DNA of 64,000 nucleotides from Lycocorax pyrrhopterus obiensis (lineage: Eukaryota; Chordata; Aves; Passeriformes; Paradisaeidae). The stretch's first letter is position 1, and every line of letters begins with the position of its first letter. The DNA lies in NCBI GenBank assembly GCA_014706295.1, contig JACSVZ010000025.1:372001-436000 (forward strand). The letters run 5' to 3'. Position numbers and translations under genes: made by a program. This document shows positions 1-13,207 of this stretch, piece by piece. Below the pieces are notes generated by a model. The model worked only from the letters and a program-made list of their open reading frames with translations, was not told the DNA's origin and made no database searches.

Positions 1-3000
1 AAATCGTTGTTTTAGGCACCCTTATTTACTTTCAATCTTGTTTCTGTAGCTGTGTTGCAACATTTTGAGTGTGTTCTGACATGGTATGAGGTCAGTGGTT
101 GAACCCATAGTTGTGCATGAGTTACTGATCGAGGAATCATTTGCTCTCTTGTCATCTCAGTTGCTTTTGCTAACGAAGAAGCTGCAGTTGCTGCCCCTCC
201 ATCCCATCCCTGGTGTGCCCAGGGATTTTGCCTGCCCGCATCTCAGTACTGATGTTTGTGGGGAGAAAGCATTGATTTTTAGTGTATCCATTATAACTCA
301 TTAAGAATCAGAGGAACTGGAGTTTCTCCAATTTCCACCATTAATTCATTAAATCAGGACTGCAAGCACTTTGGAGCCTGGCTTCCTATGGATTTCAGGG
401 TAAAATTAAATGCTTAAATATCCTTGAGGTTTTTTGTTGGATGGAGGGACACTTGGTCAGCCACAGTTGTGGCCTTAGGTCTTCTGGTGGCAGCTCTTCC
501 AATGGGTGAGTTGCTTTTAAGATACGGGGATGAAAGGTGGTTTTCTAAAAGCTTTGTCATCACTTGCTGGCAGACTGAGAAAATCAGTTTTCCCAAAAAT
601 AGCTTTGATGTCAAGGTGTTAGGTTGTTATATGTGGTTTGAAAATTCTTGCTTCTTACAGAAAGACATATTTAATTCTTTGTGTGTTTTGTTTATTTATT
701 ACTGACTAAAAACATTTCTATTAAATGTTAAAGTTAAGTTGTTGCGCTTTTTTCTTTAATTTCAGTAACAATGTTTCCTGGCATTTGGGAGATGAACTTT
801 TTGGCCTCCGTACTCAGAATGCTCAAGGTGGCTGTGAGTTCTCTAGGGAAAAAGAGAAGATACAGTGCTTGGTGTTTTGAAAACAGTTTGGTTTTTTGGT
901 GCCAGTATAAAACCAAGAACTTTTCCAAATCTAAATATTATAATTTGGCCATATTCTTATAGACTTCACTAAGGCATAAGCGTGGCTATTATGAAGAATG
1001 TAGCTGGACAAACCTGTTTGTGCACAATTTTAATTGTTGCAAGAGCCCTTGAGTGTTTGCTGATATTTACCCTTTTCCTCCTTGTTGTGATTCATGAATG
1101 TCTTCATTAGATTTCATAATACCAGTCTTGTGCCAGGCCTTTTGTGTTTGTGTTTTACCAGAAGCATCTCTAGAGTCAGCTCCCACCTGCTGGGAGCAAT
1201 CAGTCTTTTAACAGGGTGATTTCAGTAGTTTTTAAAATTTATTTTGACTTCAAAAAGACTGTTATCTTGCTTGATAATGCACCTTGCTTGCTTTTCCTCC
1301 CAAATTTACATAGCAGCTGATACAATCTGAAGGAATCTTTACAAATTTTATCAACAATTTCCTTATCAACTTTTCATGGACCATGAATACATTTCAGTAA
1401 CTGCTTTCCATAACTTGCCCTTATGATTATCATCTTATCCCTTACACTCTGGGATAGAAATGAAAATTGCTGTTGGGTATCATGATTTATTTCTAATGCT
1501 TATATATGTGTATTTATAGATATTGATGATGGTACCACTTTTGCACTAAAATATAAAATGTAGGTTTTTTGTAAAACTCACAAATGAATGAGCAATAGCT
1601 ATAAATATCCAGATAAACCAAAAAGAATTCTTTGGCACAATCTGTAAATCAAAATGTGTCGCTTCGTCCTCGCTTCTAGGAATATGCAGAGGTGTAATAT
1701 GTTCACTGGAGGTTAAATCAGTAAGGAGTAGTTGGTTTTTATTTCAGCAGAAGTTCTGATAATTTATTTTTGGAAGTGTAAATGAGATTCCGTAGTCCTC
1801 CTGTTGCATGATGCACAAGGCAAGCTTCAGATGTAAAGTTCAGTCATTGGTAACTGCTGCAGCTTACTTCATTGAAGAAACAGGAACAAAAGTTTGTTTG
1901 TAACTACTCTGGAACTGAGAACAAAGTCTGTGGGGACCTTTGAACTTTTGTGGCTGTGCATGTGAAGGAGGAATTGTTCAGGAATGGGAAAAACTGCCAG
2001 AAGACTGGCGATCTGCTTTTCCCGACATCTTTCTCCAGCAGTGTTCAATGACCACATTTAAAGCAAAAAAACAAGAACGTGGTTAATTGGAAGACTCCCT
2101 GATTTGTTCTTCCCACCAAGCTCTGATTTGATAATCAAGCATGCGGGGATGGTTATTCTTACTTTTTTTTCACCAAGGCAAGCTTTGAACAAATGAGTGT
2201 GTGTGCTCTCTTTTTCAGGAGAAATCTTAATGATTGATTGCATCCTTAAACATTTTGTTCTCTCTCAAATGTTCTGTGCTAGGGATTCTGGCATGTGAAG
2301 CAATTTGTTTCTCCTGCTTCCTGGTGTTGTTCTGACTTCACAATTATTTTTCATTCACTGGTAGCTGTCTGCTCAAGACGGGAGGGAATTCTCAGTGTTC
2401 CGAAGAAATTGTTACTTCTTTGCAAAATGTGTTGACTGGCACGTTGAGTCTCCAGTGGGCTGTCCAGCGTGAAGGTTCTGCTGCAGGCAGCGACTTGTGC
2501 CTTATCATTCACCTTCATGAATTTTACAAGGCTTAAGCAGAGGATGGGCTGCACTGGATGAACAGATTCTCCAAATTGCTTCGTGCGTAGGGAAAGAAAC
2601 CACAGTATTGAGGGTTTATTTTTTTTCCTTGAGTAGTGAACATAACACACCCGCTGGAAAAAACACAGTTGTTCATTTATATTTCTCAGCCTGGACGTGC
2701 AGCTCATAAGTGTGCTCAGGCATGCGTGTAATGTGCGTGTCTGCCCCTCTTTCTCCTGCTGGAGGAACACTGTGTGCTGCTCTGCAGTTCTTTGGACAGA
2801 AGGGACAAGCTGGGTTTGCCCCTTAGGAATTGAATTAGGTACAAAACAAGTGGAGGCATGGAATGAGGCCTGGAATCTGGTTGTCTTTGTGCAGCCACCC
2901 TTGGAGGATGCTCCACGCCAGTTTGCAGGCAGGTGATGTTTGTGGTTGCAGCCACGTGAGTGAGAGCTTTTCTCGGGGTGTTCCTTGCATCTCTGGTCCC

Positions 3001-5119
3001 CAGAAAAGCACAGATGGAATTGTGAAAGCTCCAGATACCAGAAAGAAGAGTTAGCCATCGGGGATGATTTAGCTGACAGATAAGTATTTTAAGCAGTGAT
3101 TCTTCTTGCTGCTAGAGAGGAAAAAAATAAATTTCTTTCAAATTATTAGGGGCTTCTAGTCCTTCCCCCCTTTTTACTTTTCCCTGAGGGATGCACACAT
3201 GGGGTGGCACTCAGGGTGAGGCTGGTGTAGATCCTTGTTGTATGTTCAGCCTGCCTTTTCAGCTGTCCTTATGACAGCAGCTCTCAAATGTCTTGTCTTG
3301 CTTCTTAAAACTGTTGATCTCTTTCTAACCTTTGGCTGCAGTTTCTGTGAAATTAGGCTGGGCTATAGGGAAGTTCAGCTTTGCCAACCTGACTCCCAGG
3401 AGCATGGGAAAACTGTGTGGTGGTTGCACATGTCTTTGAAATTCTTTGTGGGATATGAGTTGGTTGTCACTGTGCTCTTGACTTTCTCCCCTGTTAAGAT
3501 GTGCAGCCGCTTGAGCTGCTCAAGTAACCTACGTTCAGTCATCCATATACAGAACAATTGCCAATTGCATAAGGAAGCCAATACACCCGTGGCTATTTAG
3601 TTACGTAGCCATACTGTGTTAATTTAAGAAGAATGTAGCTGTCTGGAGTACAGCTTAGGGGCTTTCTTAACAGTTTCACCTAGATTGCAAGAAAACTTAG
3701 TTCTGTGATTGCATCCTTTGCTATAGGTACCCTTTGCATTTCCTGTTTGGCAAATGCCAGGGTTAACAATTAAACCACAGTTAACATCTACGATTAAAAC
3801 TGGAAATGAAAACATATAGATCGGTGTTTTAGAAAACTTAATTTGTCAGTTCTTATCTCTAGCAAACGTGTGGAGGAGGGATGCCATATGGCTGCTAAAT
3901 ATAACTCAACTTGCTCCTGAAAGCAGTTGAAAAAGTACAGAAGTTCAGAATCTGGTGTCATTAATAAAAATGTGCTGCAGACGTGGAGTGCAGACTAAGG
4001 TAATGGGAGGAGAGCCAAAAAGTAATCCAATCAAATATAAGTATTTCCTGTGATAGGTGATGGGGGCTGACACACTGGGGAGGTGCTCTGCATCCTGCAG
4101 GCTCTGGACCCTTTCTCAGCAGTGCCTGTGCAGTGGAAGAGTGGCAGGAGCTGCCCAGTTACACAAGTTTTCCTGTCCTTGTTTGCTTTAAATATTTGCT
4201 CTGCTGCAGCCTGATACTGGGATGGTGGAGAACTCAATCTGCTGCAGCTGTGTGAATAAGATCAGGAAGACAGGGCTGTGGTGGCAAGGCTTGAGAGTAG
4301 TTATTCACAACTTTTAATTGTTTTTTAATTTTTTGTTAATACTAACCATTTGTGGTTTTTTGTGTGGACATGCTGCCAAAATACATGTGATTCCATGTTT
4401 TAAGACTACAACTATAATTGAACTACAGGAGCATTTCTAGTAAATGTTTTCAAATTGTATCTGTGCATGCGTTTCCAGGAAGTGTAAGTTAGTCATACAC
4501 TGTGCAATGTGGTATTTCTTTGTATTTTTCAGCAGTGGCTATTTTCGTGAAATACTTTGATTGTGAAATACTAATCTATATAGGAGATTGGTCATTTTCT
4601 GATGGGAAAACCTGTGAAGAAAGCAGAACACCAAAATACTTGTGATGTCTTCCCCATCCAAAAAAAGAGAAAATTACCCACTGTGCCATACTGTTGTTCT
4701 TGCTCCTCCTTTTGAATGCAAACATCCAGAATAGGTGTTGAACTGATTCAGCAAAGCACTTTAGTATGTGTCTAATGTTATCCTGTGAATAATCCAAGGG
4801 CTCCTGATAGGATGAAAGGCATTGCTGATCTGAGGCAGAAATATCTGATAGGAAAAGCTTATCATGGAAAAGAATCAGAAGAGAAACTCTATTGGTTATA
4901 TTCCTTCAGGCCTTTAAAATATTTCAAAGGAATGAGTATAGACTTTCTGATGGGGTTTTGGTGGCTAAAATGCATTTATGCAAATCGCAGCTTGCTGGGG
5001 CAGGGAGAATTAATTTATGCACTTGAACATGTGCTTGTCCGCTGTTTTCTCTGTGAAGTTGAATTATAGACAACAAGAATGCGCTTTGTTGTTCTTTAAT
5101 AATAAATAACAGCATAGCA
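1..5119. other. Non-coding stretch, no gene recognised
   Basis: AT-leaning sequence with low CpG and frequent stops in all frames. No RNA gene, transposon end or protein domain could be recognised. The longest open frame lies on the minus strand at 2351-3058 (235 codons), but its translation shows no known motif, low-complexity bias or membrane pattern and it is probably chance. The stretch could be intron or intergenic DNA. Confidence 0.6.
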
Positions 5120-5285
5120 GTTTTGATCTTCAAAGCACTGCTCAGACCTTAATTAATCTTCATAACAGTCCTGTGAGAGACTTAAAAATACTCCCTACCC
5201 TTTTGGACAAGGAGCTCCTTAGCATGGAGATGTTGGAGGGTTTGCTCTGGGCCACATTGTCAGGGCCAGCTGGGACAGTTGCTCA
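5120..5285 (-). repeat. MIR-type SINE relic, minus orientation
   Basis: Around 5127-5180 the text runs through a caaagcactg, aattaatcttcataacagt, cctgtgagag series. This follows the reverse complement of the 3' half of the ancient tetrapod MIR SINE, where an ATTTAATCCTCACAACAACCC-like stretch precedes a GTGAGGTAGG-like one. The following bases (ttttggacaaggagctcc, then gggccacattgtcagggcca) align in order with the MIR core. The match is by eye and diverged, as expected for a repeat that was active before amniote radiation. It is not a gene. Confidence 0.5.
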
Positions 5286-8200
5286 GAGATTCCTGGCATT
5301 GGGAGCTTTGGCTGCTTCTAGAGGCTGTATTGCTTTTCTCATTTATGTGTTAAAATTTCAGAAAAATTTGAATACATAAAGAACTGCAGTTCTAAATTAT
5401 TTTGGATTTCCAACTGAGTGTTAACTTATGCATATGCATGTTGGAATTTCCCTGTTGAATATTCCTGTAGGCAGAAAGTGCTGAACGTTTGTGTGTGTGC
5501 TGTTGTGTGGGAGCAGGTGTGGAAAACTGCACTTCAGAAAGCCTGGGTCACAACTTCGGTGTGACATGGTGGAAAATAAAAGTAGTAAGGCTTTAGAGTC
5601 TGTAGGACACAGCATAAATACATAGGAAGTGTCTCTCAGTCTACCTTCCCTATCTTCCTAATTATTTGTGTTTAAAATAAGGAGAAGAATAGGTAGAATA
5701 GCATAGAAGAATAGACGTTGATTTTCAAGGTTTTTCCAAGGTAATTGCTGATTGGAGTTTTAGAACAGATTTAGTACATTGCCTGCATTTGGAGAATAAA
5801 ATAAGAATGGCAAAATTAACTGAGACTGTTCAACTCATCTGGAGAAACAGTTCAGAAGGAATTATAATGTAAAGTCTTGAAATAATCCCGTGTGACCAGT
5901 GGGATCCAGGTTTGTTACACATGCATTTTTCTCACAAACAGTGGGAGGGAGTTCATTGAGAACTGGTTACTGCTGCAGATAAGGAACCTAAAACATGAGC
6001 TGTCAGGAGAAATGCAGAGATGTATCACATTATTCACATCTGTGTTTGCTTCTGGCGTAACAGACCCAAGGGCAGAATGTTTAATGTTTTGTTTAATACT
6101 ATGTAAACTCAAAACAGCTTTTCAGAAACTGGGATGCTTCAAAATCATGAGTAGCCCCTAACTGGTGTTTTTGTACTGAACTCTGTGAATGCTTTGACGT
6201 TGTAATTTCTGCTGGAGGTTGCACCAAGTTGCATGAGGAATGAACATGGGACTGGCTGTCGAAGCAGAAAGCTGACAACCCGTTAAACAGGTCTGAAGAA
6301 TTCCTCAACGTGGAGAGCAAAGTCAGCAGAATCCTGGAGCCAAACGCCAGAAAAGCCTGGTGCACTTAATCTGGTGATCTTGTCATCTTGGAGAAACCTG
6401 GCAGGATGATGCTCCCAGCGCTCTTCGGGTGAAGGTCTTTTCAGCATCCCCTGCTGGGCCAGTTATTTAGCCCATGGGTTCCCAGGAGGAATCTGTGAAG
6501 TGTTTAAATGTCTTTTTAAAATTCATTAGAAATGCAGTGACTTAGGCTGACTCAAATGTCCATATGGATACTGCAGTTTGTTTGGAATGCAAGGTGCAAA
6601 TAAAATGTCTAGATGGAAAAGTTGTGAGAAGTTTCAAGAGTTCTGAACTATCAAGTCTAATCCTAAATTCTAAATTCTGTTGAGATTTTTATTAGCAAAA
6701 TTTTGCAAATAACATATTTAATTATGTTGGGTTTATGCGTTCTGTTCTCCCACATTTTTGATACATTAGAGCAGCAAATCGTGATTTAACAGAGGGCAGA
6801 ATATATCCTCGTTAGGGAACTGCAGCCCTATAACCCATACAATGCATGAGGTGTAAAATCTTCTCTAGGTCTTCCTTCTCTGACTTCGTTACTTCATTTC
6901 TGGAGGCTTCTCAGGTGTTCAGAGTGATAAATTAAACATCAGCAAACAAGTTGGAAAATTATTTTTGTGTATTTTAGTTTCCTAGGTACTGTGACAATAA
7001 GGAAAGATTTTGATTGCTGAATAAACACGTGGTTCTGCCCCAGCTGTGTCTGATGACTGATAAGTGAAATCCCATGGGATAAGCTTTGGGATTGGCAGAG
7101 ATCTACTGCCTTTCTGAAGCACACACTGCAGAAGTGCTTCTGGTTAAAAATGACTGCAGTTATTGAACTTGCCTACCTTTCACAAGTTTTTAAAGCTATT
7201 TATGCAAATAGGAGCTTCAGAGAGATGACAGTAATACCCAGGAGTTGTTTCTTGTAGGGTTTTCATGCCTTCTTGAACTAATTTCTGGCCCTAATTGTGT
7301 GCATACACGTGTAGTGCTCCTGCATTTCCTGAGAAAGGTCTTTTCTTCCCTCCCTGCAAGGCATTCATCATGCTGCATGAGAGCCAGCTTCTGGGAGTGT
7401 GGTGACACTCATATCGTCTTAAAATGAAGAAAAATCTCATTCCTTATTAGCATTACTGATAGTTTACCTACCCAGTAAGGACTTCTAGAAATGAAGTTGG
7501 AGGTATTTGACGTGTTAATTCATGGGCATGTATAGATGAGTTAAAGTATTCACTTCTAAGCCTTCTGATTCTTGTCTGAAATTTTATTAGCACATCGCTA
7601 GACAAAGTGCTGTGTGAGGGGCTAGACAGTGTATGGGTGAGATTTGAAAGATCTCACTGTTATATTTAATTTTCCTAAATAACTTCCTAGGCAACTTGTT
7701 CTCTCCCCAAATGCTGCATATTCTAAATCGGACTAATCTGTGTGGTGTTCAAATCCATACAACAGGCCTTGCAGAACTCAGGGAAGCGGTGCATGGATTT
7801 TCTCCAGTTGGTTCAGCAGCTCTTGAGCCCAGCAAGTCCAACAAATCAGTAATTCCAAAGAACTCAGGTTGTTATTTTCGCTTAAGATGGTGGCAAAAAC
7901 ATAATCTTTGTTTCAAATGGGAGTAGTGTGTGGGTTCAGTGAGTGTGGTCTTAACTCTGCTCATATCAGGCACTGGTTTTTTGTGGAGTAGATTGACACC
8001 TTCCGAGCACTGAACTCCTGCCCTGTATTTGCTTGATGTTTGAAAGGATTAATGCATGGACAGTGTGTGGATTTTTTTGTGTCACTGCTCGTTCCTGCTT
8101 GTGTGGGGAAATATGGACGATGTGTAGCTTCAGGGAATGGTTTTTGAGAGATGATTTGTGAAGGTTGTTTGCTGACTGACATATGGCGTGGCATACGGTG

Positions 8201-11200
8201 CTATTTACCACCTCGGAGTCTGAACTTACAGGGAAATGATTTTCTTTTTTAAACATTTAATTCTATTAAGTACTTGTAGACATCTTCCAACATTGCCCTG
8301 GCCAAGTCAATTTACACTTTCCTTTTATTCTGCTTGTCCCATCTGTTTGTGACTGTTTGTTTTCTTCCTTTTTTTATTCTATAAATAGATTTTAGCATTT
8401 CAAGGGCTGAGGGTCTCAGTAGCATCAAGCACTTGCAAATCTCTCTTAGCTTTTTACCTGCACCCTCCAAGGTGTCTTGTCTCAGACCTTCCTCTGATGT
8501 GGAAATGGAAGCTAGGCCAACTGCTGGACTGGAAAAATGCTCTCTAATACAGCCTGGTGTAACATCATCTTTCCAAGTCATCCTAGTTCTTCCCTGGAAT
8601 AGCAAACTTTTGAAACAGTGATGAAGAAATGATGTCAAGAGGTGCCACTTTTTTGTTAAAAATCTGGTTTGTAGTGAAAGAGGAAAAAAATAACACGGGA
8701 CAAATGGGTATCTTAAAACTTGGGCAAATGCAGCTTTGAGATGATGGAGTTTCTGGAAGAGTGCATCAATCCTTTTTGCCCTGGTGGGAGATGTTGAAAT
8801 GAAAAGGCTTCAAAGGGAGAAAAATGCTCTGGGCTTTTCCAGGCACAACTCCTGATTACCATAGAAGTTGCTGCTGGGTTTGCTGTCTTCCAGCTGGGCC
8901 TGTGTAGGTATCGCAATGAAGATACTATTTATTTGCTTTTATATTATTGCTTTTTAAACAAATACTTGAAGGTTTTCCCTTTTATATGCAGAACTACAAA
9001 TCTTAAGAACATGAACAGAAGTGAAACAAATGCTCAAGTGTAGATTTACATAAAAGAGACATGAAAAAAGAACCTGAAATATACAGGGGGGGATGGCTGG
9101 TGTTTTCTGAGCTTGTTTCCGTCTCTCTGGCTTATATTAGTGTCATTTCCCTAGCAATTTTACAGAAAGAGAAATTAGGAATGTATACAAACACTTTGAG
9201 AATGTTTCCTCTGCTCTGATTCTACTTCTGCTTCTTCCAGTCTCACTGGGAACATTCTGATTGAAGTGTGAGTCTACATCCCCATAAAACAGTGTCAGGA
9301 TCTGTCCCACTTCCCTCTGAGCAATCAGTCACCTTGTGAACATTCCTGTAGAGAGAAAGCAATAAATGTTTCTCCTCCCCCATTCCTTGCCTATGCTACT
9401 CTGCCTTTTTCTTTTCTTTTTTTCCCTGAGTCATAAGGAAATGGTGGTAAAAGCTCTAAGCAATAAACCTGTACAGACTACTACAGCTGCTGCTTAAATG
9501 TTAAGGTGGTAGAAAATTTTGAAGTGAAGGTCCAGCCTCCACCAGTTTCCGGTTTTCCACTCCATCCCAGCTATATGGATAGAGAATCTCATTCCAGGAG
9601 GCTAAATGTTGGTACTTGTAATATTTTTAATACAAATGGTAAGCAGCATGTAAAAGAAAGGGATTTTTACTTAGGTTATTAAGTTCTTTGTGGTGTGAGG
9701 CTCTTTCACACAGCAGAGAAAAGTATTCTCTACTTATTTGAAGCTTTGCGAAGATTAAAAGATTCTAAATAGAAAAATCTGTGTGGATTTGTCATTTACA
9801 AATTTGTTTCTTCAAACCACTGTTTATAACATGCAGAAGAGATTAAGAATGTCAGAACTGCACGATAAGGAGGAGGCAATGTAGGTGTCTAGTCTGATGC
9901 TTAAAATACAGAAGACAACTTTTGGAGGCTTTCTTAACTAGGTAAAACATCCTTGTGAAAGTGTTTAAATGAGCGCTGGTTTTGCTTACAGAGACCATAC
10001 ATTTAAATAAGCTTAAAATGTAAACACAACTGCATGCCTTCATGGAGACATAAACCAACACGCCTTACACGTTTCACTCCTCTCCCACTAGGACTTGGTG
10101 CCATCCTAAGTTTGCCATATGACACCTTTTTGTTGGTAATCAGGAGAATTGTCAATGTTTTGAGGTAAGAGTGACTGTGTGTTACCCTGCATGCTGAATG
10201 TTACGTGATTAAAAACCTGGTGCCATAGTAAAATCAGCTGATTGTGGTATCAAAGGGTTCCCTGCCCGAAGGAATATTGCAGTGTCATCAATCTGGTAGT
10301 CTCCTCCTTTTCCTGCCTGTGGATGTTCTTTCCAGGATCTTAGAATTCAGTGGAGGTGGAAGATGGCGCACCAAGTCAGAGAGACCTTGTGCTCACAGCT
10401 CAGCCATTCCAAAAAGAGGGATAGCACAGGAACAGCCACCTGCCAGTGGCCATAAGGGCCACTACCTCAGTGCTGCTGGTGTTGAAGGGACTTCTTTGTG
10501 ATGTAAATGTCACTGGAACTCTGCTGACCCTCAGCTGGGAGTTCCGCTCCGTCCACAGCAAGGAGATCATTAAAACACATGGTCCAGGTGTGCCAGTGCC
10601 TAAACCACCCCCCCGGCTTTCTGTAGGGCGTGTATGTCCATGAGGAGGGGATTCCACCAAGGCTCCAGCTGCCTCCAAACCAATGGACAAGCCAATTTAA
10701 GATATCAGCAGAAAGGAAATGTTTGAAGTTCACCAGACCCAGTTCCCGTTGGTACTTTCTTGCAAAGCCAAACTTCCATGGAGTTTCAGTTCCAATTCCG
10801 TAGCATTGGTCACCAGAGCACCATCTGCCTGCCAGGGGCACAGCTGTAACCCAGCTGGATGTTGCAGCCTTGAACCTCTATCCCTATCTTTTATTCACTG
10901 CTGTTCAGTTTTTCAGGATTTATCAGATCTGTGTATTTTACTGAAGCGTGGCAGAGATGTCTCACTCACTTCCCTCGAGATATTTCTTTGTCAAACTGCA
11001 GAATGTGCTGCTTTGCTTCAGTAGAAACTGAAGGCTGAATTTGAACATTTTCCTAAGGTTCTGAAAATAAACCTTTCTGAAGGTTAAAAAAAAAAGGGTT
11101 GTCAAATTAATTTCATGTTCTTTTAATGTAAAATAATTTATTTATTTAGCCATGTTATTAGAAGCTTTTTAGGTTGCTTTTTTTTCTCTTCCTAGTGTAG

Positions 11201-13100
11201 AAAGCGGAGATTAAATGGCCATGTTTTGGAAGTGGGGATAAATCTCTCTGAAGTGACCTTTCCTTAGCCTTGATGTCCATCCTTTGGAGGAAATGTTGAC
11301 AAAGCAGTAACGTTTGTGCATCCTTTGATGTATGAGGGTTTGACATCTCAAACTCACCATTGCTTTAAATAGTCCCAAATATTACTTTGAAGCAAGAGGA
11401 GCAGGAAAGGCGAATGACTGATGAGACAAATTTCCTTAATAACTTCTCATTTAGCCAAAAGATAAACTGGTTTTCATCTAACATTCCTCATTTATAGCAA
11501 GGCTGAGACCCATGTTAAGTGTTTCTACAACAAGCTCCAAAATCAGCTTCTGAACAAATAAATCACTTGCCTGTGGCTGGTTTGTTTTTTAATCAAGTTA
11601 CAAATGCAGATTCCTGAAGTGCTTTTATTGAAGCAATTTTATTTTATGTTAATTCGAAATATAGGGCTGCTACTTTATATTGCCAGCTTTTGAGGGGCAG
11701 GTCTGCAGTGTAGAATTGAAGCAACTGTTTGGGTTTTGCTTTTTTTAAAATTTCTTGTGGAAATCTCTGAAGCTCTTCTGGTTAACTTTGAGTGGATTTG
11801 TGCTGCTGTCCTTTGAAGAACTGAGCAGTGTGTTTTCATAGGTGATGAAATGGGAGTGCATATTTTGGGTGCAGCAATCCTGCACATCCCCTGAACAGCT
11901 CAAGCCTGGTCTGTACCATGACACCTCTGTAGTGTAAAATCCACTATTTTAAATACAAAATATGTTAAAGAATTGCTGTTGCTGAGCAGACACCTATCAA
12001 GGTGAGTGGCCTTTAAATATGATTTACCGTTGAGAGTATCTGTCATCTGAACATTATCAAAAATATTTCTGAATTACAGAATTGTAGGGACAGTGGAGAG
12101 GGTTGAATCTTTGAGTAAGTCATTTTTAACTGTGCTGTTTCTGACAGTTGAAATGTTATTGACCAAAAACATATTTATGTTTGTTCAGCACGAATGTTCT
12201 CCTCTGTAAGAGTCACCATCTGTCTCATTTCTTCTGCATCTGTGGGTATTTTTTGTTTTTTCTTTAACTCTGGGTAGACTTATTTTTAGAATCTGTATTA
12301 GGTGATTAGTAGTTGTGGTTTGTTGCAGGTTTTTTTCTTTTTAAAAAGAAAACAAAATTTCAATTTATTACTTAATACAATTTTTAACTCTTTCCCCCAG
12401 TGGTTTGATACTCCCCCAGTGTTTGGTTATGGTATTAAGCCATGAGCCATCAAGTTATTTCAGCTGCAGTGAGAGATTATCATCTTCTCACTACCTCTTG
12501 CTGTCCCCCTAGGCTGGCACATGTTGTCACTCCTTAACCCAATTCTGCCAGAGCTCTCTGGGTTTGAAATACCCCAGACCATGTTGAGAAGTCCAGGGAA
12601 TAAATCCCAGTTACTCCTGTCACGCTGGGCCAGCAGCAGCAGCATTGAATTCAGTATTAACTTTAATTTCTGTGTGTCTTTCCTGCAGTTGTGCTCCTGC
12701 TGACTTCAAATGAGTTTGAAATTGTTCAGCATTTAGGAAGAAGCAGCAGCATCTGGTAAAACCAACACTCAACAGTGTACTGGTTCCAAGGTCTCCCAAG
12801 TACTGGAATAGAGGTCAGCGTGGGAAAACTTTTAGAGGAAATTCCAGTCCCTGAAGTGTTGGAAAAAAGCACTTCCAGTGTAAATGGAGATTTGCTAGGA
12901 GCAAAAAATCTTTGGTATGTCAAGCAAGATGCTGCAAATAGCATTGTTTATCAATTTATTTATCTATTTAATCTCCCCTCAGGGGATTTCATAGTTATTT
13001 GCATTTTGGAGATAATTTTTAAAAGAATATTTTCACTTTTCATGGGTGTTGATGATCACTGGTTGTTTCTTTCTAGAATTGTTAAAGCACCCCTTTTCAA
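5286..13100. other. Non-coding stretch, no gene recognised
   Basis: No coding exon, RNA gene or clear transposable element was recognised. A minus-strand open frame at 10467-10841 (124 codons) and an overlapping one at 10400-10690 show a slightly protein-like tryptophan-rich composition. They match no family I know and were not accepted as genes; a decayed processed pseudogene is possible but unsupported. Confidence 0.55.
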
Positions 13101-13207
13101 AGAATCAGAGAATATTCTGAGTTGGAAGGGACCCACAAGGATCATGAAATCCAACTTTTAAGTGAATGGTCCTTACAGGGATCGAAGCCACAACCTTGGC
13201 ATTATTA
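13101..13207 (-). mobile_element. CR1 LINE 3'-end fragment
   Basis: The plus strand reads agaatcagagaatattctga, then gttggaagggacccacaagg, then atcatgaaatccaac, and ends with atcgaagccacaaccttggc. This is the reverse complement of a CR1 retroposon 3' end, so the element lies on the minus strand. CR1 insertions are usually 5'-truncated and end in short ATTCTRTG-type repeats; the degraded complement of such a terminus is visible at 13101-13115. Only about 107 bp remains, with no coding capacity. A chance open frame from 12775 to 13161 runs into it. Confidence 0.85.

Noticed and set aside
10400..10841. Overlapping minus-strand frames with Trp-rich, protein-like text
   Set aside because: No family recognised and no domain order, poly-A tail or exon boundary seen. 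A decayed processed pseudogene is possible but not supportable by reading alone.
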